Origin: Promethearchaeota archaeon
Lineage (GTDB): Archaea > Asgardarchaeota > Lokiarchaeia > Sigynarchaeales > SOKP01
Assembly (NCBI GenBank): GCA_004524425.1
Contig: SDNN01000065.1
Span: 1 to 12,961 of the forward strand
DNA length: 12,961 bases
Direction: 5' to 3'
Part shown: positions 6,505-12,961 of the stretch, in pieces
How positions within the stretch are numbered: the first letter of the stretch is position 1
How the letters are laid out: each line of letters opens with the position of its first letter
Program-made: the position numbers and the translations under genes
The notes under the pieces: generated by a model
What the model was told of the DNA's origin: nothing
What the model saw: only the letters and a program-made list of their open reading frames with translations
The model's database searches: none

Positions 6505-7365
6505 TCATGAAGCGACATGAGTCTCAATATCCAAGACGTAATGGTATAAATTAGGACCAAAACTTTTCACGGCTCGATATGATTTTAATTCACAAGTATA
6601 TCCATTTTTTTCTGCAATGTCCTGAAAATCATCAAACAAATCTAAGTAATGGTCCTTATCAACGACACCTTCATAATGGAATGTAGTTCCTTCTTCTTTA
6701 ACTAGAGAGAGCGCTTCCTTAATATAGGCTCTTGGTGCTGGAAATACCCCCATTATGACTCTATCCGCCTTAATTCCATTTTTGCTTAATTTAATAACCT
6801 CTGCCTTACAATCCCCAGAGATCGGAACAATAAGATCATCAAATTTGTTTATTTTTATGTTTTCAACTAGGTATTTATAGGATATCGGGTTTAATTCTAT
6901 ACTATAGATTTTTTTTACTCTTGAATGTTTTGCGATGGGTAAAGAAAAATAACCAATTCCTGCAAACATATCAACGATTATCTCTCCATCTTTTACTAAG
7001 GTCGCCAAGTATTTTCTTTCATTTAAGTTTCCCTTACTAAACATTATTTTTGTCATATCAAATTTGTACTTTACCCCGTGTTCTGTATGGATAACCAATG
7101 GATTATTTTCTCCAACGATCAATTTAATAGATTCTGGTTTCCTGAATTTACCTTTTATTTTACCTGAGTTGAGATAAACTGATCTAACACGCGGATATAA
7201 AGCTAAGCAAGCATTTCCAATAATTTCTTTATGTTTTAATAAACTAGGATCCAATTTCAAAATCATGACTTTTCCTATTGATTGAAAACCTCCCGGGAGC
7301 TTGGAGAGTTCATCTTCTGGTAAATGTTCTTTAAGTTTATTCTTGAGTTGATCTTTGAATCCCAT
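6505..7365 (-). CDS. taw2: tRNA(Phe) wybutosine-pathway aminocarboxypropyltransferase, Taw2/TYW2-like
   Basis: The 286-residue protein transfers the 3-amino-3-carboxypropyl group of SAM to the tricyclic base at position 37 of tRNA-Phe. N-terminal IGKVMILKLDP (30-40), KIKGKFRKPE and IHTEHGVKYKFD (92-103) are shared with Trm5. Several points favour Taw2: MFSKGNLNER (108-117); DMFAGIGYFSLP motif I (132-143); SIELNP (155-160); DRVIMG (201-206), where Trm5 has an N-x-P motif; FHYEG (229-233); and SFGPNLYHYVLD (268-279). Length equals archaeal Taw2, shorter than Trm5 with its D1 domain. No Shine-Dalgarno site precedes the ATG. The gene is divergent from the glucosidase with 118 bp between. The main alternative is a Trm5-like m1G37 methylase. 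Taw1 and Taw3 partners are not in the window. Confidence 0.85.
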   Translation of the reverse strand: MGFKDQLKNKLKEHLPEDELSKLPGGFQSIGKVMILKLDPSLLKHKEIIGNACLALYPRVRSVYLNSGKIKGKFRKPESIKLIVGENNPLVIHTEHGVKYKFDMTKIMFSKGNLNERKYLATLVKDGEIIVDMFAGIGYFSLPIAKHSRVKKIYSIELNPISYKYLVENIKINKFDDLIVPISGDCKAEVIKLSKNGIKADRVIMGVFPAPRAYIKEALSLVKEEGTTFHYEGVVDKDHYLDLFDDFQDIAEKNGYTCELKSYRAVKSFGPNLYHYVLDIETHVAS

Positions 7366-7452
7366 CTTTCAAGTAATTTAATAACATGGAAAATTAATAA
7401 AATTTTAGCATTCAAGATATTCGATAAGTTCTTCCGAATAAAAATAACAAAA

Positions 7453-7459
7453 TTTATTA
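7453..7459 (+). promoter_or_regulatory. TATA box for a probably leaderless glucosidase transcript
   Basis: TTTATTA is centred 28 nt upstream of the ATG at 7484. That is where an archaeal TATA box stands relative to the first transcribed base. With no Shine-Dalgarno site in between, the mRNA probably starts at or within a few bases of the ATG. Confidence 0.45.
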
Positions 7460-7483
7460 GAAATTACCATATTTCTATATCAC

Positions 7484-8848
7484 ATGACAAGAATATCATT
7501 CCCAAAAGAGTTTGTTTGGGGGGCTGCTACTTCTAGCTATCAGATAGAGGGTGCCTGGAGTGAGGATGGAAAAGGTGAGAGTGTTTGGGACAGAGCAAGT
7601 CATGGAACAGGAATGATAAAGAATGGAGATACCGGAGATGTAGCTTGTGATCATTATCATCGATATAAAGAAGATGTAAAAATAATGAAGAAGATAGGTC
7701 TTGATGCATATAGATTTTCTATATCATGGCCGCGCATTTTTCCGAAAGGAAAGGGTAAAATCAATAAAAAAGGAGTTCAATTTTACAATAATTTGATAAA
7801 TGAGTTAATAGATAATGATATAGAACCTTACGTTACTCTTTATCATTGGGATTTACCAATTGAATTAAATAAACTTGGAGGATGGGAAAGTTATGAGACT
7901 GTAGACGCTTTTGTGAATTTTGCAAAATTCATGTTCAATGAATGTGGTGATCGCGTAAAAAATTGGATTACATTTAATGAACCTTTTATATTTGTTGTGG
8001 CCTTTACTGCATCGGGACTTTATGGAAAAAAGGATTTGGCAAGTGCATTTCATTCAACACATCAGGTGAATTTAGCTCATGCAAAAGCGGTAGAAGCATA
8101 TAGAAATTCAGATCATTCAGACGGTCAAATTGGAATAACATTGAATCTCTCTCACGTGTATCCTTCTAGCGATAGTTCGTTGGATAAAAAAGCAGCCATT
8201 CTAAAAGATGGTTTGATAAATAGATGGTTTTTAGATCCAATATTTAAAGCGCAATATCCACTTGATGTTTTATCAAGATTCGAAAGAGATTTAAAAATGC
8301 CCCCCATACCTGAAGATGACTTAAAAGTACTAGAAAACAATCCAGTTGATTTCTTGGGTATTAATAATTACTCTTGTGAAAGGATAGGAATTCGGAAAGA
8401 GAAAGATCTTGATAACATTGCAAGATTACTTTTACCGAAAAAGCCAAAAAGGGGCGTAGAAGTATCAGAAATGGGATGGGAAATATGTCCAGAGGGTTTT
8501 TATGATCTTTTAATCAGGGTAGATAAGGATTATGAACATATCCCTATTTACATAACGGAGAATGGAATGGCCTGTAAAGACGATCAAATCGTTGATAATA
8601 TTGTACAAGATGACGATCGCGTGAGTTATTTGAAAAGATATCTTAAAGCAGCCCATGATGCCGTTAATGATGGAGTTAACTTGAAAGGATATTTTGTATG
8701 GTCATTAATGGACAACTTTGAATGGATGGAAGGATACTCTAAACGCTTTGGTCTCATTCGTGTTAATTATGAAACTCAAGAAAGGACATGGAAAAAAAGT
8801 GCTTTATGGTACAGAGATGTGATCAAGAACAATGGATTTACAGTGTAA
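7484..8848 (+). CDS. GH1 family beta-glucosidase (bacterial BglA-type)
   Basis: This 454-residue retaining glycosidase would release glucose or related sugars from beta-linked disaccharides or glucosides in the cytosol. It begins with FPKEFVWGAATSSYQIEGA (6-24), the GH1 opening with sugar-binding Gln20. His121-Trp122 in YHWDLP follows. The acid/base Glu166 is in TFNEP and the nucleophile Glu359 in ITENG. VWSLMDNFEW (405-414) supplies Trp406, Glu413 and Trp414 for aglycone and glucose contact. All catalytic residues are present and the length is typical. It has the compact bacterial/thermotogal form rather than the longer LacS type of Thermoproteota, so lateral gain from bacteria is plausible. 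There is no signal peptide, so substrates must be imported; a GPH symporter gene near the right edge is a candidate route. The transcript appears leaderless. Confidence 0.95.
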   Translation: MTRISFPKEFVWGAATSSYQIEGAWSEDGKGESVWDRASHGTGMIKNGDTGDVACDHYHRYKEDVKIMKKIGLDAYRFSISWPRIFPKGKGKINKKGVQFYNNLINELIDNDIEPYVTLYHWDLPIELNKLGGWESYETVDAFVNFAKFMFNECGDRVKNWITFNEPFIFVVAFTASGLYGKKDLASAFHSTHQVNLAHAKAVEAYRNSDHSDGQIGITLNLSHVYPSSDSSLDKKAAILKDGLINRWFLDPIFKAQYPLDVLSRFERDLKMPPIPEDDLKVLENNPVDFLGINNYSCERIGIRKEKDLDNIARLLLPKKPKRGVEVSEMGWEICPEGFYDLLIRVDKDYEHIPIYITENGMACKDDQIVDNIVQDDDRVSYLKRYLKAAHDAVNDGVNLKGYFVWSLMDNFEWMEGYSKRFGLIRVNYETQERTWKKSALWYRDVIKNNGFTV

Positions 8849-8967
8849 ATATAATTCAATGACACTAAATTCAAAATTAAGTAGTTAAAGAATTAAATTA
8901 TTAAATGATTTTGTTGAATTATAATTACAACAAGATAACAATTTAATTATAAAAAACGTGAAAATTT

Positions 8968-10827
8968 ATGACTAGTTTAGATGATTTTATCGTAGATGAG
9001 AATAAAGTATGGTTTACTGAAGGACATTGGCCAGAAGGAGTACCAAAGCAACTGAAAGACGTCGAAGGAATAAAAATCACCCCGATGTGGGAAAATTACA
9101 TTAATTCTGCAAATGAATTTGATTTGTGGGAGAGAGATATCTGTATCTCTGTGTTAGGCACATATATGGAAAGAGTTAAATTTAAGACCTTAGCAGAATA
9201 TGCGAAAAGATTCGGAACTTTTCTATACGATACGTGTGGGATAAGAAAAGGCGATGTTGTAGCAATAGATCTTCCTAATTCAATTAATTTCGTTGTAGCA
9301 TATATGGGCTGTCAATATATAGGAGCTATCGCCCAAGGTATTAATCCTACCTATAGACCTATGGAATTGTTACATTCCCTTACTATGACTGACGCTAAAG
9401 TCTTTGTAATGATGGATGCATTGTATATAGCCGGTCCTAATTCTGTCCTTCCAAAGACTAAAGTAAAGACCGTCGTTTCAACCAATCTTTTAGATTTTGT
9501 TACTGTAACCGGGGATGCATTTCAAGCATTAAGAGATAATATTCCAAGTTTTCAAGATAAAGTTCCTGATGAAGCGGATCAATATAAAGTATATCGAATG
9601 AAAAATATTATTGAATCTACTGAATCAAAAGAAATTACTGTTGAAATCGATCCATGGAAGGATCCAGCTGTCTTCCTCATGACAGGTGGTACGACGGGAC
9701 TTCCTAAAGTTGCGATGCTGAGCCACGCCAATTTAGTCTCAAATATCTATATGATAAAACCCTGGACGAACTTAAAGACGGGAATGATTACGATTGGTAG
9801 TATACCATTTTTCCACAGCTTTGGAATGACGTGCGTGATGAATGGAGCATTGTGTCTTGGCATGCAAATGCTTTTATTCCCAAGACCTCCCTCTGACGAT
9901 GTGTTATGTGAAACAATCAATAAAATTGAAGCTCCAGAAGGAATAATGTATACTGGAGTTGAGATGTTATTCAAGAGGTTAACTGATTTTGCTGAAGGAA
10001 TGGGGGTTGAGGAATTCAAGAAGAAATATGACTTTTGGAAGAAATTAAAATATGCAACCCAAGGTGCAGGACCACTCCATGATTATGTTCGCATCCCATT
10101 TGAAGAGATCTTTTGTCCAATCAGAGTTGGGTATGGATTAACCGAAACTTCACCAGTAGTGAGTGTAAATCCTTTCTGGGGGCCAACCAAAGATGGAAAA
10201 TTAGGGTTACCGTTACCTGGAACAGATTGGGCGATTTTCGATCAAAATAATTTTGAAACAGGGCCAATATGCGATGGAACAAAAGAGAAAGGTAATTTTG
10301 GAATAGAACATACTGGAGAGATATGTACATGCGGACCTCAGGTGATGTTAGGGTATTTAGGCCAGCAGGATGAGCAAGAAGATAACTTGAAGATGTGGGG
10401 AGGAAAAAGATGGCTTTTAACGGGAGACATCGGATTCATGGATGAGAATGGGTATGTAGAAATTCGAGATCGTAAGAAATCCTTGATTAAAGTGTCAGGT
10501 CACAGCGTATTTCCGAAAGAAGTAGAAGAATTAATGGGACATCATGAGATGGTAGATGAAGTTGCTGTTGCTGCTTTGCCAGATGAAATGACGGGAGAAG
10601 CCGTTAAGGCTTGGGTCACTTTAAAGAAAGGTTTCAAGGAAGGACAAGACATTACTAGCGATCAATTGAAAGAATGGTGCTTGCAGAACATGGCAAAATG
10701 GAAGTCACCAAAATTCATAGAATTTGTAAGAAAAATGCCCGTGTCAATGACAGGTAAGGTTCAAAGAAGAGAATTACAAGAGAAAGATCTGGGTAAGTTG
10801 GAAAAGGGAAGAGAGATAAAAGGTTAA
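8968..10827 (+). CDS. AMP-forming acyl-CoA synthetase (long-chain fatty-acid-CoA ligase-like)
   Basis: The 619-residue ANL-superfamily enzyme activates a carboxylic acid to acyl-AMP and then to acyl-CoA. The P-loop TGGTTGLPK (239-247) is intact. GYGLTETSP (388-396) is motif A5. TGDIGFMDENGYVEIRDRKK (485-504) contains the adenylate-binding Asp and Arg and the hinge. SGHSVFPKEVEE (510-521) is also present. The catalytic lysine of the small domain is Lys597 in MTGKVQRREL. An N-terminal part of about 60 residues precedes the usual core. Best likeness is FadD-type medium/long-chain ligases, but chain length cannot be read from motifs. The enzyme is cytosolic with no membrane segment. It lies 119 bp after the glucosidase on the same strand, with TAATTATAAAAA (8943-8954) just upstream, so it probably has its own promoter. 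T-runs follow the stop. Confidence 0.92.
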   Translation: MTSLDDFIVDENKVWFTEGHWPEGVPKQLKDVEGIKITPMWENYINSANEFDLWERDICISVLGTYMERVKFKTLAEYAKRFGTFLYDTCGIRKGDVVAIDLPNSINFVVAYMGCQYIGAIAQGINPTYRPMELLHSLTMTDAKVFVMMDALYIAGPNSVLPKTKVKTVVSTNLLDFVTVTGDAFQALRDNIPSFQDKVPDEADQYKVYRMKNIIESTESKEITVEIDPWKDPAVFLMTGGTTGLPKVAMLSHANLVSNIYMIKPWTNLKTGMITIGSIPFFHSFGMTCVMNGALCLGMQMLLFPRPPSDDVLCETINKIEAPEGIMYTGVEMLFKRLTDFAEGMGVEEFKKKYDFWKKLKYATQGAGPLHDYVRIPFEEIFCPIRVGYGLTETSPVVSVNPFWGPTKDGKLGLPLPGTDWAIFDQNNFETGPICDGTKEKGNFGIEHTGEICTCGPQVMLGYLGQQDEQEDNLKMWGGKRWLLTGDIGFMDENGYVEIRDRKKSLIKVSGHSVFPKEVEELMGHHEMVDEVAVAALPDEMTGEAVKAWVTLKKGFKEGQDITSDQLKEWCLQNMAKWKSPKFIEFVRKMPVSMTGKVQRRELQEKDLGKLEKGREIKG

Positions 10828-11093
10828 ATAAAAAGGTCAATTACATTGTTTTTATTTATTTTATTTTTTTCTTATTTTTTTATATCTAAAAAGTTAAATT
10901 AACAAGAATGTAGGTAAAATTAACTTTAGTTGAAGTTATAGAATTTTAGTTGTTTGTTTGAAAAAGCTAAAAAAAGTTATTTATAAATCTTTAGTACTCA
11001 TAATATATCAACTAATAAAGTTCATCTTAAGCATTAAATTTAAAATTGAAATAAGTGAAAAGAAACCAGAATAAAATAGAGATGATAAAATAA
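10828..11093 (+). promoter_or_regulatory. AT-rich spacer with terminator, inverted repeat and promoter of the small membrane protein
   Basis: Besides the T-tract, this 266-bp spacer holds an imperfect inverted repeat: AAGTTAA at 10891-10897 and TTAACTT at 10920-10926, extendable to 11 of 13 matches. TTATTTATAAAT near 10978-10989 is a TATA candidate about 110 nt before the next ATG. GAGATGAT at 11079-11086, one mismatch from GAGGTGAT, serves as ribosome site 7 nt before the ATG at 11094. No coding frame or folded RNA was seen. Confidence 0.4.
10846..10881 (+). terminator. T-rich terminator after the acyl-CoA synthetase
   Basis: Starting 19 nt past the stop, about 35 bases are nearly all T on the plus strand, in several runs of 3-8. 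No hairpin precedes them. Archaeal polymerase terminates intrinsically at such T-tracts, so this is a likely end of the ligase transcript. Confidence 0.55.
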
Positions 11094-11492
11094 ATGGCTG
11101 AAATATCAAAAAAATTGAAGGTTGTCTTGATAATTGATATTATTGTGGCATTATATTATGGAATATTATATCTTTTGATTCCAGAGGTATATTATAGGAT
11201 GAATGATGCTCCCGCATTCGACCTACACATGTGGAGGCTTTTTGGAGGAACCATATTCATCTTAGGAATATGCGGGATATTGGCACTAAAAAGGGGTGAA
11301 TGGGAAGCAGTAAAACCTATCATGGAATTGGTTATATTATGGTTGATGATGGTTGCTGTTTTGGATATAATATGGGTATTTTCAGTTACGTCTTCACCAA
11401 CATATGTTCGGAGTATTTCTACCACCATAGTAATACTCATTATTCTTATCACCGCAAATATCATTTTGTTTTGGCAAGAAATGAAAGAATAA
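11094..11492 (+). CDS. Small four-helix membrane protein of unknown function
   Basis: I do not recognise this 132-residue protein with certainty. Four hydrophobic segments are clear: about 9-29, 48-65, 75-97 and 107-127. A short basic N-terminus (SKKLK) and a charged C-terminus (WQEMKE) flank them. Between helices 1 and 2 lies MNDAPAFDLHMWRLFGG (36-52). The aromatic/Arg-Gly stretch at the start of helix 2 recalls DoxX/DUF4345-like small membrane proteins, but the match is only impressionistic. There is no signal sequence or metal motif. A GAGATGAT ribosome site supports the start. The gene stands alone between the acyl-CoA synthetase and a tRNA on the other strand, so context gives no function. 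Confidence 0.7.
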   Translation: MAEISKKLKVVLIIDIIVALYYGILYLLIPEVYYRMNDAPAFDLHMWRLFGGTIFILGICGILALKRGEWEAVKPIMELVILWLMMVAVLDIIWVFSVTSSPTYVRSISTTIVILIILITANIILFWQEMKE

Positions 11493-11530
11493 CCTTTTTT
11501 AAATCAATGATAAATGGAAATAATGTAAGA

Positions 11531-11604
11531 TGGGAGAGGAGGGATTTGAACCCTCAACCACTCGGATCCGAACCGAGTATCATACCAAACTAGACCACCC
11601 TCCC
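11531..11604 (-). tRNA. tRNA-Pro (anticodon CGG)
   Basis: The 74-nt cloverleaf folds fully. Acceptor GGGAGGG pairs with CTCTCCC with one G.U and is followed by discriminator A73, as in archaeal tRNA-Pro. The D arm is GTCT with loop AGTTTGGT. The anticodon stem CTCGG/CCGAG closes loop TTCGGAT with anticodon CGG, reading CCG. The variable loop is TGGTT. The T arm GAGGG/CCCTC closes loop TTCAAAT. CCA is not encoded and must be added by the CCA enzyme. There is no intron. The gene lies 94 bp downstream of the sugar symporter on the same strand. Confidence 0.95.
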
Positions 11605-11698
11605 GTCAAAAAAAAAGATAAATCTGGCTTAGATCATTAAAAAATTACAAAAAAATTTATTTTTATTAGGTTTAATACTTATGTAAATTTTTTAGAAA

Positions 11699-12961
11699 TT
11701 AAATTTTACCTTGTTGCTTCAAATATTCGATGTAGTCCTTCTCTTTTTGTTCATGTAATTCTTGTAACTTTTCTTTTTTTTTAGCCCATTCTGGCCCGTC
11801 TAATGAATAGAATCTCATGATTAACGCACCAAGAAATGCAAATATCGCAGGAATGATAGTAAACCCGATCATGATACCCAAGAGAGCTGAATCAGACTGG
11901 GTGGTTACCCCTTCTCGAAATCCGGAAGCAGAAATAGTAATAAGAAATAGCCAATTGGCTATTGAAATCGCTGGTTTATTTATTAACGCTTCGATACCCG
12001 TATAGGTAGTTTCTCGACGCTTGTTTATGCGAAGTTCATCGTAATCTATGGTATCTGCTAAAAGTAAGGGTGCCAAAACTTGGTTTATTGAAACACTAAT
12101 TCCTAATATAATCAGGCATGGAATAGCTGTGATCAAATTCCACCCTAAAGCGAGCATCAAAAGGAAACCTATACCACCTAAAATCTGGCCTGTTATCAAG
12201 ACTTTCTTTAATCCCTTTTTATTTACTAATATTCCAACAAAGTATGCAAATATGAAAATCATGCCAATTACTATTACTACAGGTACTATGGTCATGAATC
12301 CCTCCAAGTTTAGAATAAAAGCAACATAATAGAATATAGCAGTAGTAAGGATGGTTGAGGCAATGGTTCCGCAAAATGCGCTCAGCTCAAACGTTAAGAA
12401 GGGCTTATTTTTAAAAGACTGTTTCAGAGCCTCTCCTATTGGTAAAGGCTCCTCTATTTGTGCAAACTTGTATTCCTTTAGATAATAGCTGGAAATAAAT
12501 AGAACTAGACTACAAGCTATGCCAATGAAAATCATTGTCCCTATGAAAGTAGGATCAAGACCTCTTGATTCCTCTCCTGTAAGCAGAAAAACCGGAACGG
12601 CATAAGTCACCACATAACCCAATGCCCCTATTATTGTTGCATAAACCATTAAAGATGCCCTTTCCTTAGAGGTGAGTGCCATTTCGGCAGGTAATATGTA
12701 AGTAATTAACACGACAATAGTAAATATCGTATCGAATGCGAACAGGATAAATAGAAAATAGGCAAAGAGAGCAAGTTCATTACTAATATCAACCAAAGGA
12801 ATCCAACATAAGATAAATAACAATCCGAAGACGGGAGCGCCATATCGTATGTAAGGAATCCGCCGTCCTAAATCGGACTTGGTCCTATCTTCGTAGTAAC
12901 CAAATAAGGGATCATTTAGCGCATTCCAAAACGCAAAGATCAACCATCCTATCCCAATTAA
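11699..12961 (-). CDS. GPH-family (MelB-like) sugar:cation symporter, 5' end cut by window edge
   Basis: This major-facilitator protein belongs to the glycoside-pentoside-hexuronide group. The visible part starts inside the first conserved block, NALNDPLFGYYEDRT, followed by GRRIPYIRYG. The second family block is near the middle to late part, LLADTIDYDELR and KRRETTYTGIEALINK. About ten membrane helices are visible, and a charged tail (EWAKKKEKLQELHEQKEKD) ends the protein. The frame stays open to base 12961: six more codons (L-I-G-I-G-W) precede the TTG at 12943. That TTG is therefore an internal Leu, not the start. Family members have about 40-60 more residues with one to two further helices. 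Likely role: cation-coupled import of a sugar or glycoside, consistent with the cytosolic GH1 enzyme. Substrate is unknown. Confidence 0.88.
   Translation of the reverse strand, partial: LIGIGWLIFAFWNALNDPLFGYYEDRTKSDLGRRIPYIRYGAPVFGLLFILCWIPLVDISNELALFAYFLFILFAFDTIFTIVVLITYILPAEMALTSKERASLMVYATIIGALGYVVTYAVPVFLLTGEESRGLDPTFIGTMIFIGIACSLVLFISSYYLKEYKFAQIEEPLPIGEALKQSFKNKPFLTFELSAFCGTIASTILTTAIFYYVAFILNLEGFMTIVPVVIVIGMIFIFAYFVGILVNKKGLKKVLITGQILGGIGFLLMLALGWNLITAIPCLIILGISVSINQVLAPLLLADTIDYDELRINKRRETTYTGIEALINKPAISIANWLFLITISASGFREGVTTQSDSALLGIMIGFTIIPAIFAFLGALIMRFYSLDGPEWAKKKEKLQELHEQKEKDYIEYLKQQGKI

Noticed and set aside
11300..11593. Plus-strand reading frame of 97 codons ending across the tRNA, with ERRDLNPQPLGSEP-like sequence
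   Set aside because: That peptide is the well-known false translation antisense to tRNA genes; the frame also overlaps the real membrane protein and the tRNA.
1..12961. CRISPR array, insertion sequence, prophage or defence island
   Set aside because: No regularly spaced repeats, transposase or integrase motifs, terminal repeats or recognisable defence proteins are present.

Overview
The window is AT-rich archaeal chromosome. The archaeal signs are a Taw2-type wybutosine enzyme, an archaeal-style endonuclease III, a tRNA-Pro without an encoded CCA, TATA boxes 20-30 nt upstream of starts, and mostly absent Shine-Dalgarno sites. The mix of these genes with a bacterial-type GH1 glucosidase, a GPH sugar symporter, a fatty acyl-CoA ligase and a protein resembling the eukaryotic IFT52 N-terminal (GIFT) domain suggests an Asgard (Lokiarchaeia-like) or similar heterotrophic archaeon. 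That placement is inference; no rRNA or ribosomal gene is present to fix it. There are no mobile elements, CRISPR arrays or clear phage genes.

Layout, left to right. 105-626 (+) is a DJ-1/PfpI protein with a good Shine-Dalgarno site and operator-like half-sites around its TATA box. It faces a PCMT-like methyltransferase (1913-684, -) that has altered SAM-binding motifs and a long helical tail. A divergent promoter region leads to a rhomboid protease (2042-2632, +), whose end overlaps the end of nth. nth (3294-2617) is the second gene of a tight two-gene minus-strand unit behind a Trm11/TrmG10-like RNA methylase (4705-3305). The largest gene-free stretch, 4706-5137, holds a strongly folded element at 4890-5022 that looks like an undescribed structured RNA on the minus strand. 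Next come the IFT52/GldG-like protein (6373-5138, -) and Taw2 (7365-6505, -). Divergent from Taw2 are a GH1 beta-glucosidase (7484-8848, +) and an AMP-forming acyl-CoA synthetase (8968-10827, +) followed by T-rich termination. A small four-helix membrane protein (11094-11492, +), tRNA-Pro(CGG) (11604-11531, -) and the truncated end of a GPH-family sugar symporter (11699 to the window edge, -) complete the window.

Three themes can be read. Three proteins are RNA- or protein-modifying methyltransferase-fold enzymes (Taw2, the Trm11-like protein, the PCMT-like protein). GH1 plus the GPH symporter point to uptake and hydrolysis of beta-glucosides or oligosaccharides, and the acyl-CoA ligase to fatty-acid activation. 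Nth, PfpI and rhomboid are maintenance and quality-control functions. The two most interesting items are the folded RNA candidate and the IFT52-like protein.
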